This document shows, in pieces, positions 8,970 to 19,173 of a stretch of DNA of 64,000 nucleotides. The notes under the pieces are model-generated. The model made no database searches. It saw only the letters and a list, made by a program, of their open reading frames with translations, and had not been told where the DNA came from. Within the stretch, counting starts at the first letter, position 1. Every line of letters starts with the position of its first letter. Both the position numbers and the translations under genes were made by a program. Origin of the DNA: Hyphomicrobiales bacterium (GTDB taxonomy: Bacteria > Pseudomonadota > Alphaproteobacteria > Rhizobiales > Xanthobacteraceae); assembly GCA_013911975.1 (NCBI GenBank), contig JACESF010000011.1, positions 1-64,000 on the forward strand. The letters run 5' to 3'.

Positions 8970-9671
8970 GTGCAGCACGTCGCAGACACACCGAAGCTGA
9001 ATGTGGAGCCGCTGGGCGCGAGCTCGAGCCTGCGCATGCTGGCCTATGACGCGCTGAAGCGTGCCATCACCGAGATGGACATCTATGGCGCCTCCACCGA
9101 GTTCCGGCTGGACGAGCGCCAGCTCTCCGAGGATCTCGGCGTCTCGCGCACGCCGATTCGCGAGGCCATGACGGTGCTGGAGCAGGAAGGCTTCGTGCGC
9201 TCCGTCCCGCGCCGGGGAATCTTCGTGGTCCGCAAGACCAAGCGTCAGATCATCGAGATGATCACCGTGTGGGCCGCGCTGGAGGGCATGGCCGCGCGCC
9301 TCGCCGCGCTGCGCGCCACGCCCGGCGACATCAAGGGCCTGCGGCGCCTGTTCGACGAGTTCGAGAAGGACCCGCCCGCAATCCACATGAACGAATACTC
9401 GCAGGCCAACATCGCGTTCCACCAGGCCATCATCCGCATGGGCGGCTGCAAGCTGATCGTGGACATGACCGAGAACCTGTTCCTGCACATGCGGGCCATC
9501 CGCGCCGTCTCCATGCGGCAGGAAAACCGCTCCGAGACCTCCATGCGCGAGCATACCGGGATCATCGAGGCGCTGGAGAGCGGCGACGCCGACCGCTCCG
9601 AGCGCCTCGTGCGGGAACACACGATGGGCCTCGCGGCCCATGTGGACAAGCATGGGGTCTTCCCCGAATAG
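8970..9671 (+). CDS. GntR-family regulator, FCD subfamily
   Basis: A 233-residue regulator. The N-terminal winged helix-turn-helix (about residues 20-85) has the GntR signature LSEDLGVSRTPIREAM-VLEQEGFV, and the C-terminal half is an all-helical FCD ligand-binding domain whose metal-ligand pattern can be traced (FHQAIIRMGG, then ...EHTGIIEALESGD). The start is GTG at 8970, preceded by AGGGAAGG. FCD regulators commonly repress catabolic genes until a carboxylate binds. It lies immediately before oxc, between the transporter and the oxalyl-CoA genes, so it is the best candidate local regulator. Confidence 0.93.
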   Translation: MQHVADTPKLNVEPLGASSSLRMLAYDALKRAITEMDIYGASTEFRLDERQLSEDLGVSRTPIREAMTVLEQEGFVRSVPRRGIFVVRKTKRQIIEMITVWAALEGMAARLAALRATPGDIKGLRRLFDEFEKDPPAIHMNEYSQANIAFHQAIIRMGGCKLIVDMTENLFLHMRAIRAVSMRQENRSETSMREHTGIIEALESGDADRSERLVREHTMGLAAHVDKHGVFPE

Positions 9672-9740
9672 CGCCCCCAAGGGCGCCGCAAGGGAAGTCA
9701 ACACACTCAAAAGCCAAAGATTTTTCCGGGAGAAAACGGA

Positions 9741-11471
9741 ATGTCCGCACTAGCCCACAGCATCGACGCAGCGCCCGAGCAGGAGCTGACCGACGGCTTC
9801 CACCTGGTCATCGACGCCCTGAAGCTCAACGGCATCGAGACCATCTACAACGTGCCGGGCATCCCGATCACGGACCTCGGCCGCATGGCGCAGGCCGAAG
9901 GCATCCGCATGGTCTCCTTCCGCCACGAGCAGAATGCCGGCAACGCCGCCGCCATCGCGGGCTTCCTCACCAAGAAGCCGGGCATCTGCCTCACGGTGTC
10001 CGCGCCGGGCTTCCTCAACGGCCTCACCGCGCTCGCCAACGCCACCACCAACTGCTTCCCCATGATCCTCATCTCGGGCTCCTCCGAGCGCGAGATCGTC
10101 GACCTCCAGCAGGGCGACTATGAGGAGATGGACCAGCTCGCCATCGCCAAGCCGCTGTGCAAGGCGGCGTTCCGCGTGCTGCACGCCGCCGACATCGGCA
10201 TCGGCGTCGCCCGCGCCATCCGCGCGGCCTGCTCGGGCCGTCCCGGCGGCGTCTATCTCGACCTGCCCGCGAAGCTCTTCTCCCAGGTGATGGACGCCGA
10301 GGCCGGCGCCAAGTCCCTGGTGAAGGTGATCGACCCCGCGCCCGCCCAGATCCCGGGCCCCGACGCGGTGAAGCGCGCCCTCGACGTGCTGAAGGGCGCC
10401 AAGCGTCCCCTCATCATCCTCGGCAAGGGTGCCGCCTATGCCCAGGCCGACGAGACCATCCGCGAATTCGTGGAAAAGAGCGGCATTCCCTTCCTGCCCA
10501 TGAGCATGGCCAAGGGCCTGCTGCCCGACACCCATCCCCAGTCGGCGGGCGCGGCGCGCTCCACGGCGCTGAAGGATGCGGACGTGGTGGTGCTGGTGGG
10601 CGCGCGCCTCAACTGGCTGCTTTCCCACGGCAAGGGCAAGACCTGGGGCGATGCCCCCAAGAAGTTCATCCAGATCGACATCGAGCCCAAGGAAATGGAC
10701 TCGAACGTGGAGATCGCCGCGCCGCTGGTGGGCGACATCGGCTCCTGCGTCGCCGCGCTGCTGGACGGCATCGACGGCACCTGGCCGGGCTCGCCCGCCG
10801 ACTGGACCAAGACCATCGTCACGAAGCGCGACGAGAACATCGCCAAGATGGCGCCGCGCCTCATGAAGAATTCCGCGCCCATGGACTTCCACGGCGCGCT
10901 CGGCGCCCTGCGCACGGTCATCAAGGAGCGTCCCGACGCGATCCTGGTGAACGAGGGCGCCAACACCCTCGACCTCGCCCGCGGCATCATCGACATGTAC
11001 CAGCCGCGCAAGCGCCTGGACGTGGGCACCTGGGGCGTGATGGGCATCGGCATGGGCTTCGCCATCGCCGCGGCGGTGGAGACGGGCAAGCCGGTCCTGG
11101 CCGTGGAAGGCGACAGCGCGTTCGGCTTCTCCGGCATGGAGGTGGAGACCATCTGCCGCTACGACCTGCCGGTCTGCATCGTCATCTTCAACAATAACGG
11201 CATCTATCGCGGCACCGACGTGGACCCCACGGGCCGCGATCCCGGCACCACCGTGTTCGTGAAGGACAGCCGCTACGACAAGATGATGGAAGCCTTCGGC
11301 GGCGTGGGCGTGAACGTGACCACCCCCGACGAGCTGAAGCGCGCCGTGGATGCCGCCATGGACAGCGGCAAGCCCACCCTCATCAACGCCGTGATCGACC
11401 CGAGCGCCGGCACCGAGAGCGGGCGCATCGGCAACCTCAATCCGCAGAGCGTCGTGAAGCGCAAGTCGTGA
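9741..11471 (+). CDS. oxc: oxalyl-CoA decarboxylase
   Basis: A thiamine-diphosphate enzyme that turns oxalyl-CoA into formyl-CoA and CO2, 576 residues as usual for the family. The N-terminal pyrimidine-binding domain has the catalytic glutamate in RHEQNAGN (Glu63), followed by the central FAD-like domain and the C-terminal diphosphate domain, where [13 protein letters not shown] at about 457 and the NNNGIYRG end of the TPP motif near 485 are visible. Together with the two frc genes just downstream it completes the oxalate-to-formate CoA cycle in the cytoplasm. It is 69 bases after gntR and likely co-transcribed with it. Confidence 0.95.
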   Translation: MSALAHSIDAAPEQELTDGFHLVIDALKLNGIETIYNVPGIPITDLGRMAQAEGIRMVSFRHEQNAGNAAAIAGFLTKKPGICLTVSAPGFLNGLTALANATTNCFPMILISGSSEREIVDLQQGDYEEMDQLAIAKPLCKAAFRVLHAADIGIGVARAIRAACSGRPGGVYLDLPAKLFSQVMDAEAGAKSLVKVIDPAPAQIPGPDAVKRALDVLKGAKRPLIILGKGAAYAQADETIREFVEKSGIPFLPMSMAKGLLPDTHPQSAGAARSTALKDADVVVLVGARLNWLLSHGKGKTWGDAPKKFIQIDIEPKEMDSNVEIAAPLVGDIGSCVAALLDGIDGTWPGSPADWTKTIVTKRDENIAKMAPRLMKNSAPMDFHGALGALRTVIKERPDAILVNEGANTLDLARGIIDMYQPRKRLDVGTWGVMGIGMGFAIAAAVETGKPVLAVEGDSAFGFSGMEVETICRYDLPVCIVIFNNNGIYRGTDVDPTGRDPGTTVFVKDSRYDKMMEAFGGVGVNVTTPDELKRAVDAAMDSGKPTLINAVIDPSAGTESGRIGNLNPQSVVKRKS

Positions 11472-11503
11472 TCGGCGCGCCCTGAGCGACGGCATCAGCC
11501 GAC

Positions 11504-11527
11504 CGGGCGGGGCCATGGCTCCGCCCG
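11504..11527 (+). other. hairpin between oxc and frc1
   Basis: CGGGCGGGGCC-AT-GGCTCCGCCCG is an 11-bp stem with one G-T pair in the 129-base gap after oxc. No T-run follows, so it is more likely an mRNA processing or stability element than a terminator. Confidence 0.35.
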
Positions 11528-11600
11528 ACACTTCCAGAGGGTTCAGACAACAAGAACAAGCGTCGCTTCAAGCGCGTGCCAAGAGGAAAACGAGGCTCTT

Positions 11601-12878
11601 ATGGGCAAGGCACTAGACGGCGTTCGCATCCTGGACTTCACCCATGTCCAGTCCGGCCCCACCTGCACGCAGCTCCTCGCCTGGTTCGGCGCGGACGTGA
11701 TCAAGGTGGAACGGCCGGGCGAGGGCGACGTGACGCGCACCCAACTGCGCGACGTGCCCAACGCGGACAGCCTCTATTTCACCATGCTGAATTCCAACAA
11801 GCGCTCCATCACCCTCGACACGAAGAATCCCGAGGGCAAGCGCATCCTGGAAGACCTGGTGAAGGTCTGCGACGTGCTGGTCGAGAATTTCGCGCCGGGC
11901 GCGCTCGACCGCATGGGCTTCACCTGGGAGCGCCTCCAGGAACTCAATCCCCGCCTCATCCTCGCGTCCGTGAAGGGCTTCGGCCCCGGCCCGTTCGAGG
12001 ACTGCAAGGTCTATGAGAACGTGGCCCAGTGTGCGGGCGGGGCGGCCTCCACCACCGGCTTCCGCGACGGCCTTCCGCTCGTGACCGGCGCCCAGATCGG
12101 CGACAGCGGCACGGGTCTGCATCTCGCGCTCGGCATCGTCACCGCGCTGTTCCAGCGCGAGCATACGGGGCGGGGCCAGAAGGTGCTCGCCGCCATGCAG
12201 GATTCGGTGCTGAACCTGTGCCGCGTGAAGATGCGCGACCAGCAGCGCCTCGCCCATGGCCCGCTGCGCGAATACAGCCAATTCGGCGAAGGCGTGCCGT
12301 TCGGCGAGACCGTGCCGCGCGCGGGCAACGATTCCGGCGGCGGCCAGCCCGGCCGCATCCTGAAGTGCAAGGGCTGGGAGCAGGATCCCAACGCCTACAT
12401 CTATTTCATCACCCAGGCCCCGGTCTGGGAGAAGATCTGCGACGTGATCGGCGAGCCGAGCTGGAAGACCGATCCCAATTACGCGACCCCGGCCGCGCGC
12501 CTGCCGCACCTCAACGAGATCTTCACGCGCGTCGAAGCCTGGACCATGGCCCACGACAAGTTCGAGGCCATGGAGATCCTGAACAGGTACGACATTCCCT
12601 GCGGGCCGATCCTCTCCATGAAGGAGATCGCCGCCGACCGCTCCCTCTATGCCACCGGAACGCTGGTGGAGGTGGAGCACCCGGTGCGCGGCACCTACGT
12701 CACCGTCGGCAATCCCATCAAGCTGTCCGACAACGACGTGCCCGTTGAGCGCTCCCCCCTGCTGGGCGAGCACACCGACGACATCCTGGCGAGCGTGCTC
12801 GGCTTCGACGACGCGCGCATCTCCGCTCTCAAGCTCACCGGCGCCATCGGCATGCCGGCGCGCATGGCGGCGGAATGA
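11601..12878 (+). CDS. formyl-CoA:oxalate CoA-transferase family protein, paralogue 1
   Basis: A class III CoA-transferase (CaiB/BaiF family), 425 residues, close to its downstream neighbour throughout. The catalytic aspartate is in GDSGTG (Asp168), matching Asp169 of characterised FRC. The flexible loop that normally reads GGGGQ is SGGGQ here (residues 245-249, in [10 protein letters not shown]), and GDSGTG replaces the usual GDSNTG. A 10-residue C-terminal extension ends GMPARMAAE. It transfers CoA between formyl-CoA and oxalate or a related acid; the altered loop suggests a different donor or acceptor. It lies between oxc and the canonical frc. Confidence 0.85.
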   Translation: MGKALDGVRILDFTHVQSGPTCTQLLAWFGADVIKVERPGEGDVTRTQLRDVPNADSLYFTMLNSNKRSITLDTKNPEGKRILEDLVKVCDVLVENFAPGALDRMGFTWERLQELNPRLILASVKGFGPGPFEDCKVYENVAQCAGGAASTTGFRDGLPLVTGAQIGDSGTGLHLALGIVTALFQREHTGRGQKVLAAMQDSVLNLCRVKMRDQQRLAHGPLREYSQFGEGVPFGETVPRAGNDSGGGQPGRILKCKGWEQDPNAYIYFITQAPVWEKICDVIGEPSWKTDPNYATPAARLPHLNEIFTRVEAWTMAHDKFEAMEILNRYDIPCGPILSMKEIAADRSLYATGTLVEVEHPVRGTYVTVGNPIKLSDNDVPVERSPLLGEHTDDILASVLGFDDARISALKLTGAIGMPARMAAE

Positions 12879-13193
12879 ACGCCGGGACCTGACGAGACCA
12901 AGCCGCGCGCAGCCGCAGGCCGCGCGCGGGAGCGACGAAGACAAGCGGCTGCCCTTGCTTAGCTGGAGAAGGCCCATGGCGATCAGGACGAGTGCTCCTC
13001 GCGCTCCGGCCGGCGTCCGGTCCGGCTCCAGGCCCGGAAAACGGGCAGGGCGGAGCGGCTGAGGAAATCCCCCGCGCCCGGAGGCGCCGCAGCGGCGGCG
13101 CACCGGATCGCGAGGGGGGAAATCGTCCGGATCGGAGCCATGAGCGCCGGACCGGGAGGAAACGGGTCAACGCTTTAAAAAAGGGAAGCGAAA
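12879..13193 (+). other. 315-base gap between the two frc genes
   Basis: No gene is supported. The last 40 bases are AT-richer (CGCTTTAAAAAAGGGAAGCG) and hold the ribosome binding site region for the second frc. The gap is long enough to contain a separate promoter, but none is obvious. Confidence 0.3.
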
Positions 13194-14444
13194 ATGTCTA
13201 AGCCATTGGAAGGTATTAAGATTATCGACTTCACCCACGTCCAGGCCGGCCCTGCCTGCACCCAGCTTCTCGCGTGGTTCGGCGCCGACGTGATCAAGGT
13301 CGAGCGCCCCGGCGCGGGCGACGTGACCCGCTCCCAGCTCCGCGACATTTCCAATGCGGACGCGCTCTATTTCACCATGCTGAACTCCAACAAGCGCTCG
13401 CTGACCCTGGATACCAAGACCCAGGCCGGCAAGGACGTGCTGACGAAGCTCATCAAGGAGAGCGACGTCCTGGTGGAGAATTTCGGCCCCGGCGCGCTCG
13501 ACCGCATGGGCTTCACCTGGGAGCACATCAAGGAGCTGAACCCGGGCATGATCGTCGCCTCGGTGAAGGGCTTCTCCGACGGCCACCATTATGAGGACCT
13601 GAAGGTGTACGAGAACGTCGCCCAGTGCGCGGGCGGTGCGGCCTCCACCACCGGCTTCTGGGACGGCCCGCCCACCGTGTCGGCCGCCGCCCTCGGCGAT
13701 TCCAACACCGGCATGCACCTCGCCATCGGCATCCTCACCGCGCTCCACCAGCGCAACAAGACCGGCAAGGGCCAGAAGGTCGCCGTGTCCATGCAGGATG
13801 CGGTCATCAACCTCTGCCGCGTGAAGCTGCGCGACCAGCAGCGCCTGGACCGCGTGGGCTACCTGGAGGAATACCCCCAGTACCCGCACGGCGAGTTCTC
13901 CGACGTGGTGCCGCGCGGCGGCAATGCGGGCGGCGGCGGCCAGCCGGGCTGGGTGCTGAAGTGCAAGGGCTGGGAGACCGATCCCAACGCCTATATCTAC
14001 TTCACCATCCAGGGCCATGCCTGGGCGCCCATCTGCCGCGCGCTCGGCCGTGAGGAGTGGATCGAGGATCCGGCCTACAACACCGCCCTCGCGCGCCAGG
14101 ACAAGATCTTCGAGATCTTCGGCATCATCGAGAACTGGCTCTCGGACAAGACCAAGTTCGAGGCGGTGGACATCCTGCGCAAGTTCGACATCCCCTGCGC
14201 CCCGGTGCTCACCATGAAGGAGATCGCCGAGGACAAGTCCCTGCGCGAGAGCGGCACCATCGTCGAGGTGGACCACAAGGAGCGCGGCAAGTACCTGACC
14301 GTCGGCAGCCCCATCAAGTTCTCGGACATGAGCGTCGAGATCACGGGCTCCCCGCTGCTGGGCGAGCACACGGACGAGGTGCTCGCGGAGCTGGGCTACA
14401 GCGCCGAGCAGATCAAGGAAATGCACGCCGCCCGCGCGGTGTGA
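13194..14444 (+). CDS. frc: formyl-CoA:oxalate CoA-transferase
   Basis: The canonical paralogue of the two, 416 residues. It carries the catalytic Asp169 in GDSNTG and the glycine loop GGGGQ at 246-250, both exactly as in characterised formyl-CoA transferases. The enzyme moves CoA from formyl-CoA to oxalate, giving formate and oxalyl-CoA, the substrate of the oxc product. No formate dehydrogenase or oxalate:formate antiporter is encoded nearby. AAGGGAAGCG precedes the ATG. Confidence 0.94.
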   Translation: MSKPLEGIKIIDFTHVQAGPACTQLLAWFGADVIKVERPGAGDVTRSQLRDISNADALYFTMLNSNKRSLTLDTKTQAGKDVLTKLIKESDVLVENFGPGALDRMGFTWEHIKELNPGMIVASVKGFSDGHHYEDLKVYENVAQCAGGAASTTGFWDGPPTVSAAALGDSNTGMHLAIGILTALHQRNKTGKGQKVAVSMQDAVINLCRVKLRDQQRLDRVGYLEEYPQYPHGEFSDVVPRGGNAGGGGQPGWVLKCKGWETDPNAYIYFTIQGHAWAPICRALGREEWIEDPAYNTALARQDKIFEIFGIIENWLSDKTKFEAVDILRKFDIPCAPVLTMKEIAEDKSLRESGTIVEVDHKERGKYLTVGSPIKFSDMSVEITGSPLLGEHTDEVLAELGYSAEQIKEMHAARAV

Positions 14445-14525
14445 GGTTTTCGGGCGCGAGGCGGCCGCGCGCCGCCTCCGCCCGGGGATCGACGGGGCCT
14501 GCGGGCGCCCGCCACAACACTGAAG

Positions 14526-14546
14526 CGGGGCGCCCGGCGCGCCCCG
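14526..14546 (+). terminator. GC-rich hairpin after frc
   Basis: CGGGGCGC-CCGGC-GCGCCCCG lies about 80 bases after the frc stop and is followed by TCCTCCCCCCCCC rather than a T-run. It is a possible transcript end for the oxc-frc genes. Confidence 0.35.
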
Positions 14547-14706
14547 TCCTCCCCCCCCCGCTCCGTCGCGGGCAGGTTCCAACACGGCAGGGCCGCAGAC
14601 AGATCCGGCGAGGATGCGGGCAAAGCCCCCCTCGATCCGTGCGCCCCTCTCGCATTTCCCGTGCGGCACCCCATCTTTCTGTCGTCCTTCAAGGAGGGGC
14701 CTGAAG

Positions 14707-14910
14707 ATGATGTTCGCCGTCGCGGTTCTGTTGCCCTGGCTTGCCCTGATGCTTCGGGGCCGCGTGCTCCAGGGCATTCTTTGCCTGATCCTCCAGATCA
14801 CGCTCATCGGCTGGCTGCCGGCGGCCATTTGGGCCGTCATGGTGGTCAATTCCGACAATGAGGAGCGCCGCCACCGCGAGCTTCTCGCGTCGCTACAGAA
14901 CAAGCGGTAG
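14707..14910 (+). CDS. Pmp3/YqaE-like small membrane protein
   Basis: A 67-residue protein with two hydrophobic helices (about residues 2-14 and 19-45) and the Pmp3-type pattern QGILCLILQITLIGWLPAAIWAV, ending in a charged tail. Pmp3-family proteolipids affect membrane potential and ion tolerance in fungi and plants; the bacterial role is unknown. AAGGAGG at 14691-14697 supports this start rather than an in-frame ATG at 14614. It lies between frc and an FAH-family gene but may be unrelated to them. Confidence 0.8.
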   Translation: MMFAVAVLLPWLALMLRGRVLQGILCLILQITLIGWLPAAIWAVMVVNSDNEERRHRELLASLQNKR

Positions 14911-14946
14911 GCCCCGCCCTCCGGCGGCGCGCCGCGGGAGGATCAG

Positions 14947-15720
14947 ATGGCCAATTGGGTGCGTTTCTCAACGGACGGTGTCTCCGGCTTCGGCGTGCTG
15001 GAAGGCGACGAGATCGCCGTTCACGAGGGCTGCATGTTCGCGGGCGCGCGCCCGACCGGCGCGCGCCACGCGGTTGCCTCGGTGACGCTGGAGGCGCCCT
15101 GCGCGCCCACCAAGATCATCGCCCTGTGGAACAATTTCCACGCGCTGGCGGCGAAGCTCGGCGTCGCCGAGCCGGCCGAGCCGCTCTATCTCCTGAAGGC
15201 GCCCACCACAGGGGCGGCACCGGGGGCCACCGTGCGCCGTCCTGCGACCTATGACGGAAAGACCGTCTATGAGGGCGAATTGGGCATCGTCATCGGCAAG
15301 GCGGCCTCCAACATCTCCGAGGACGAGGCCGACGCGCACATCTTCGGCTACACCATCGTCAACGACATCACCGCCGCCGACATCCTCAACAAGGACCCCA
15401 CCTTTCCCCAATGGGCGCGGGCCAAGGGGTTCGACGCCTATGGGCCGTTCGGCCCCGTCATCACCACCACCGCCCCGCCTGAAGGCGCCCATGTGCGCAC
15501 CGTGCTCAACGGCGCCGAGCGGCAGAACTACGCGGTGGGCGACATGATCTTCCCGCCCCGCAAGCTGGTGGCCCTGCTGTCGCGCGACATGACGCTCCTG
15601 CCGGGAGACCTCATCGCCTGCGGCACCTCGCTCGGGGTGGGCTCCATGAAGGAGGCGGTGAACGAGGTGGAGGTCTCCATCGACGGCATCGGCACGCTGC
15701 GCAACACGTTCGTACAATAG
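14947..15720 (+). CDS. fumarylacetoacetate hydrolase family protein
   Basis: A 257-residue FAH-fold protein. Likely metal ligands are in YEGELGIVIG (glutamates near residues 101-103) and in GYTIVNDITAADI (aspartate near 141), which is the usual E-x-E...D set. Family members hydrolyse or decarboxylate 2,4-diketo or 2-oxo acids such as fumarylpyruvate and oxaloacetate; the substrate here cannot be told. GGGAGGA at about 14936 fits the ATG. It ends the possible catabolic island and may remove a keto acid made or taken up there. Confidence 0.85.
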   Translation: MANWVRFSTDGVSGFGVLEGDEIAVHEGCMFAGARPTGARHAVASVTLEAPCAPTKIIALWNNFHALAAKLGVAEPAEPLYLLKAPTTGAAPGATVRRPATYDGKTVYEGELGIVIGKAASNISEDEADAHIFGYTIVNDITAADILNKDPTFPQWARAKGFDAYGPFGPVITTTAPPEGAHVRTVLNGAERQNYAVGDMIFPPRKLVALLSRDMTLLPGDLIACGTSLGVGSMKEAVNEVEVSIDGIGTLRNTFVQ

Positions 15721-15846
15721 CCGTTCGGCTGCGCGTGTCGGGGCGTGCGCCCCTCGCGGGAACCTGAAGACGGGCGCCCGCCCCGCCGCTTCCATCGCGC
15801 ACGGCCCGGCACTAGGTTGGGCTGTGCCCGATGGGAGGAAGCCCCG

Positions 15847-16932
15847 ATGATTTCCCGCAGACAGGTCTTTGGCGCATCGGCGGGCCTTGCCGCCGCGTCC
15901 CTGCTTCCGGCCGCCGCGCAGGCGGGCATCGCGGATCCGGGCGCCAGCCCCGTTGCGCAAATGGCGGCCTCCATCTCGGACAAGCTGTTCGACGGCGACG
16001 GCCTCGCCCGGCCGATTCCCGCCCAGCCGGTGGCCTCGGACCTCGCCAAGGGCCTCGACCGAACGATGGTGCTGGGCGGGGGCGGCGAATATTACGTCGC
16101 CTGGTATTGCGGCTTCTTCCACGGGCTGAAGGAGAGCGGGGTGGACCCGACCATCGCCGAGATGGTGGTGGGCACCTCCGCCGGGGCCTATATGGGCTCC
16201 TCGCTCCTGTCCGGCCGCTTCTGGCAGATGCGGTCCGAATTCGATTTCTTCGGACACTTCCCCGGCCTGTTCGCGAAGCTGGCCCCGCTTTCGACGCCCA
16301 ATGCCAGCCAGAAGCGGGCGCAGGAGATCAATTTCGGCGTCAAGGACGGCAGTCCGGAGACCATCCGCACCATCGGCCATGCGGCGCTCGCGGCGGACAA
16401 CCGGCTGAACGGCGGCGGTGTCGAGCGCCTCGCCTGGCTGCTCACGGGCGACAGCCGCACCGGCTGGCCGACGCCCCGCATGTTTACCACGGCGAACGAT
16501 TGCTACACGGGCGAGCGCCTCGTGGTGCATCAGGACGTGGCGCGGCGGAACGAGATCCCGCTGGCCCACGCGGCGGCGGCGAGTTCCTCGCTGCCCGGCA
16601 TTATGGGGCCGACGCAGCTCGGGCAGCGCTTCTGCATGGACGGGGGAATCAGCAAGAGCTGGGCGCACACGGACCTCGTGGCCGGCTCGAAGCGTGCCCT
16701 CGTCGTCACCCTCACCAACGGCTACGAGGGCAGCCTGCTCAGCGGCATCCCGCACAACATCCATGACGAGATCACGGCGCTGGAGGCCACCGGCACCAAG
16801 GCCATGCTGATCATCGCGGGCACCCCGCCGGGCCTGAACCTGCTGGACCCCAAGCAGATCGAGCCGGCGCTGCGCACCGGCTACGAGCGGGGCAAGGCCG
16901 AGGCGCCGAAGATCCAGGCCTTCTGGGCCTGA
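15847..16932 (+). CDS. patatin-like phospholipase, exported
   Basis: A 361-residue patatin-family serine lipase. The N-terminus MISRRQVFGASAGLAAA is a likely Tat signal (twin arginine followed by a hydrophobic stretch). The oxyanion loop is the glycine-rich LGGGGE near residue 78, the nucleophile elbow is GTSAG near residue 110, and the catalytic aspartate is in DGG near residue 265. Such enzymes hydrolyse acyl chains from lipids. GGGAGGA precedes the ATG at 15847. It appears to be a single gene between the FAH-family gene and a thioesterase, both also on the plus strand. Confidence 0.88.
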   Translation: MISRRQVFGASAGLAAASLLPAAAQAGIADPGASPVAQMAASISDKLFDGDGLARPIPAQPVASDLAKGLDRTMVLGGGGEYYVAWYCGFFHGLKESGVDPTIAEMVVGTSAGAYMGSSLLSGRFWQMRSEFDFFGHFPGLFAKLAPLSTPNASQKRAQEINFGVKDGSPETIRTIGHAALAADNRLNGGGVERLAWLLTGDSRTGWPTPRMFTTANDCYTGERLVVHQDVARRNEIPLAHAAAASSSLPGIMGPTQLGQRFCMDGGISKSWAHTDLVAGSKRALVVTLTNGYEGSLLSGIPHNIHDEITALEATGTKAMLIIAGTPPGLNLLDPKQIEPALRTGYERGKAEAPKIQAFWA

Positions 16933-17018
16933 GCGGGCATGAGGGCCAGCGGGCGGGCGGCCCTTGCCACGGGCTTGCGCTTGCGTCTCTATGCGGGCTC
17001 CACGCATTCGGACCCGCC

Positions 17019-17486
17019 ATGACGCTCCCCGCTTCCGCCTTCACGCCTCCCGATGCCGATTACGAGCGCCGCGTGCGCGAGAGCTTCGACCGGCAGCCCT
17101 TCATGGCGCTCATGGGCGCGCAGATGGGCGAACTGGCGCCGGGGCGGGCCGAGGTGATCCTGCCCTATGCGGAGAGCCTCACCCAGCAGCACGGCTTCTT
17201 CCATGGCGGCTCGGTGGGCGCGGTGGCGGACACGGCGGGCGGCTATGCGGCCTATACGCTGTTTCCCGCCGATTCGACCGTGCTGACGGTGGAGTACAAG
17301 ATCAACATCATGGCGCCCGGCCGCGGCGAGCGCCTCGTCGCGGTGGGCGAGGTGGTGCGCTCCGGCCGCACGCTCACCATCGTCAAGGTGGAGGTCTATG
17401 CCGACCGGGACGGCGTGCGCACCCATTGCGCCACCGCCACCCAGACCCTCATGTGCCTCCAGGGCCGGAGCGACGCGCGCGCCTGA
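17019..17486 (+). CDS. PaaI-family hotdog thioesterase
   Basis: A 155-residue hotdog-fold protein with the PaaI-type active-site pattern [17 protein letters not shown] (His about 64, Asp about 73), in the usual position for this family. PaaI-type enzymes hydrolyse acyl- or aryl-CoA thioesters in the cytoplasm. Substrate unknown. It is followed 41 bases later by sfsA. Confidence 0.88.
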   Translation: MTLPASAFTPPDADYERRVRESFDRQPFMALMGAQMGELAPGRAEVILPYAESLTQQHGFFHGGSVGAVADTAGGYAAYTLFPADSTVLTVEYKINIMAPGRGERLVAVGEVVRSGRTLTIVKVEVYADRDGVRTHCATATQTLMCLQGRSDARA

Positions 17487-17527
17487 GGCCGGCGGCCCGT
17501 CAATCACACCCTCGGACCTTCGGCAGG

Positions 17528-18241
17528 ATGCGCTTTCCCGAGCCCCTCGTCCCCGCGCGCCTCGTGCGCCGCTACAAGCGCTTCCTCGCGGACGTTGTGC
17601 TGGAGGACGGGCGCGAGACCGTCGCCCATGTGGCCAATTCCGGCGCCATGACGGGCCTTGCGGTGCCGGGATCGCGGGTGTGGCTGTCCCCCGCGCGCAC
17701 GCCGGGCCGCAAGCTCGCCTTCGGCTGGGAAATGGTGGAGGCCGATTTCGGCGCCGGGCCGGAGCTTGTGGGCGTCAACACCATGCATCCCAACCTGCTG
17801 GTGGCGGAGGCCATCCGGGAGGGGCGCGTGCCGGAACTGGCCGGCTACCAGAGCCTGCGCCGGGAGGTGAAGTACGGCGTCAACAGCCGCATCGACCTGC
17901 TGCTGGAAGGGGAGGGGCGGGCGCCCTGCTATGTGGAGGTGAAGAACGTGCACCTCATCCGGCATCCCGGGCTCACCGAGTTTCCCGATTGCGTGACGGC
18001 GCGGGGCACGAAGCATCTTGTGGAGCTCGCCGCCATGGCGCAGGGCGGCGCCCGCGCTGTCATGGTCTATCTGAGCCAGATCGGGTCGGCCTCGTCCATC
18101 GCCTTGGCGCGCGACATCGATCCGGCCTATGGCCGCGCCTTCGATTTGGCGCGGGAGGCGGGCGTTGAGGCTTTGGGCCTCATCTGCGCCCTGGATCTTG
18201 AGGGAATCACCGTGGCACGCGCCGTGCCGATGCTGGGTTGA
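17528..18241 (+). CDS. sfsA: sugar fermentation stimulation protein A family
   Basis: A 237-residue SfsA homologue. The N-terminal OB-like part contains the conserved [15 protein letters not shown], and the C-terminal nuclease-like domain has the E-VKNVHL and [11 protein letters not shown] motifs typical of the family. SfsA was first linked to maltose metabolism in E. coli as a DNA-binding protein; its true role is unsettled. The ATG at 17528 starts the conserved [12 protein letters not shown]; a longer in-frame extension upstream overlaps the thioesterase and is not real. map follows 100 bases downstream, an arrangement often seen in alphaproteobacteria. Confidence 0.92.
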   Translation: MRFPEPLVPARLVRRYKRFLADVVLEDGRETVAHVANSGAMTGLAVPGSRVWLSPARTPGRKLAFGWEMVEADFGAGPELVGVNTMHPNLLVAEAIREGRVPELAGYQSLRREVKYGVNSRIDLLLEGEGRAPCYVEVKNVHLIRHPGLTEFPDCVTARGTKHLVELAAMAQGGARAVMVYLSQIGSASSIALARDIDPAYGRAFDLAREAGVEALGLICALDLEGITVARAVPMLG

Positions 18242-18340
18242 CGGGGCGCGCGCTTGGAACGTCTTGCTTTGCGGGCTCTTTGGCCTAAATCATGGTTCGG
18301 ATGGCGGGGCGGGCGCCTATTCGCCGGCAGGACCAGGGAC

Positions 18341-19168
18341 ATGACGTATGTAGAGGCGGCGCAGGCGCCGCTGCGCAAGACCGGACACATCAAGCTCTAC
18401 GGCCCCGAGGGCTTCGAGGGCATGCGACGGGCCGGGCAACTGACCGCCCAGGCGCTGGACGAGGTGGCGGGGCTGGTCGGTCCCGGCGTCTCCACCGAGG
18501 CCATCGACAAGCTCGTGTTCGAGTTCGCCATGGACCACAAGGCCTATCCGGCGACGCTGATGTATCGCGGCTACCGCTATTCGGTCTGCACCTCCATCAA
18601 TCACGTGGTGTGCCACGGCATGCCCAATGCGCGCCCGCTGCGCGACGGCGACATCGTCAACGTGGACATCACGCTGGTGGTGGACGGCTGGTATGGTGAT
18701 TCGAGCCGCATGTACGCGGTGGGCAACGTGCCGCGCCGCGCCGAGCGGCTGCTGGAAGTGACCTACGAGGCCATGATGCGCGGCATCGCGGTCATCAAGC
18801 CGGGCGCCCATGTGGGCGACATCGGCGCGGCCATCCAGGATTTCGTGGAGCCGCAGCACATGAGCGTGGTGCGCGACTTCTGTGGCCACGGGGTGGGCCG
18901 CGTCTTCCACGACGAGCCCAACATCGTCCATGTGGGACGGCCGGGCGAAGGCCCCGAGCTGAAGCCGGGCATGATCTTCACCGTTGAGCCCATGATCAAT
19001 CTCGGGCGGCCCCATGTGAAGGTGCTTTCCGACGGCTGGACCGCCGTGACGCGGGACCGGTCGCTCTCCGCCCAGTTCGAGCACGCCGTGGGCGTGACGG
19101 AGACGGGCGTGGAGATCTTCACGCTGAGCCCGAAGGGCTACCACAAGCCGCCCTATTTCCCGGCCTGA
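18341..19168 (+). CDS. map: methionine aminopeptidase, type I
   Basis: The 275-residue metalloenzyme that removes the initiator methionine from new proteins. The dinuclear metal ligands are visible in order: Asp in [18 protein letters not shown], His in CGHGVGR, Glu in TVEPMI and Glu in QFEHAVGVT. No zinc-finger extension is present, as expected in bacteria. AGGACCAGGGAC precedes the ATG at 18341. radC starts 5 bases after its stop, so the two are probably co-transcribed. Confidence 0.96.
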   Translation: MTYVEAAQAPLRKTGHIKLYGPEGFEGMRRAGQLTAQALDEVAGLVGPGVSTEAIDKLVFEFAMDHKAYPATLMYRGYRYSVCTSINHVVCHGMPNARPLRDGDIVNVDITLVVDGWYGDSSRMYAVGNVPRRAERLLEVTYEAMMRGIAVIKPGAHVGDIGAAIQDFVEPQHMSVVRDFCGHGVGRVFHDEPNIVHVGRPGEGPELKPGMIFTVEPMINLGRPHVKVLSDGWTAVTRDRSLSAQFEHAVGVTETGVEIFTLSPKGYHKPPYFPA

Positions 19169-19173
19169 CCCCA

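Noticed and set aside
9750..11531. A 593-residue open frame on the minus strand
   Set aside because: Antisense to oxc; the plus strand has all TPP-enzyme motifs.
14548..14562. A long run of C after frc as a slippery or phase-variable tract
   Set aside because: It lies in an intergenic region after the frc stop and does not affect a start or frame that I can see.
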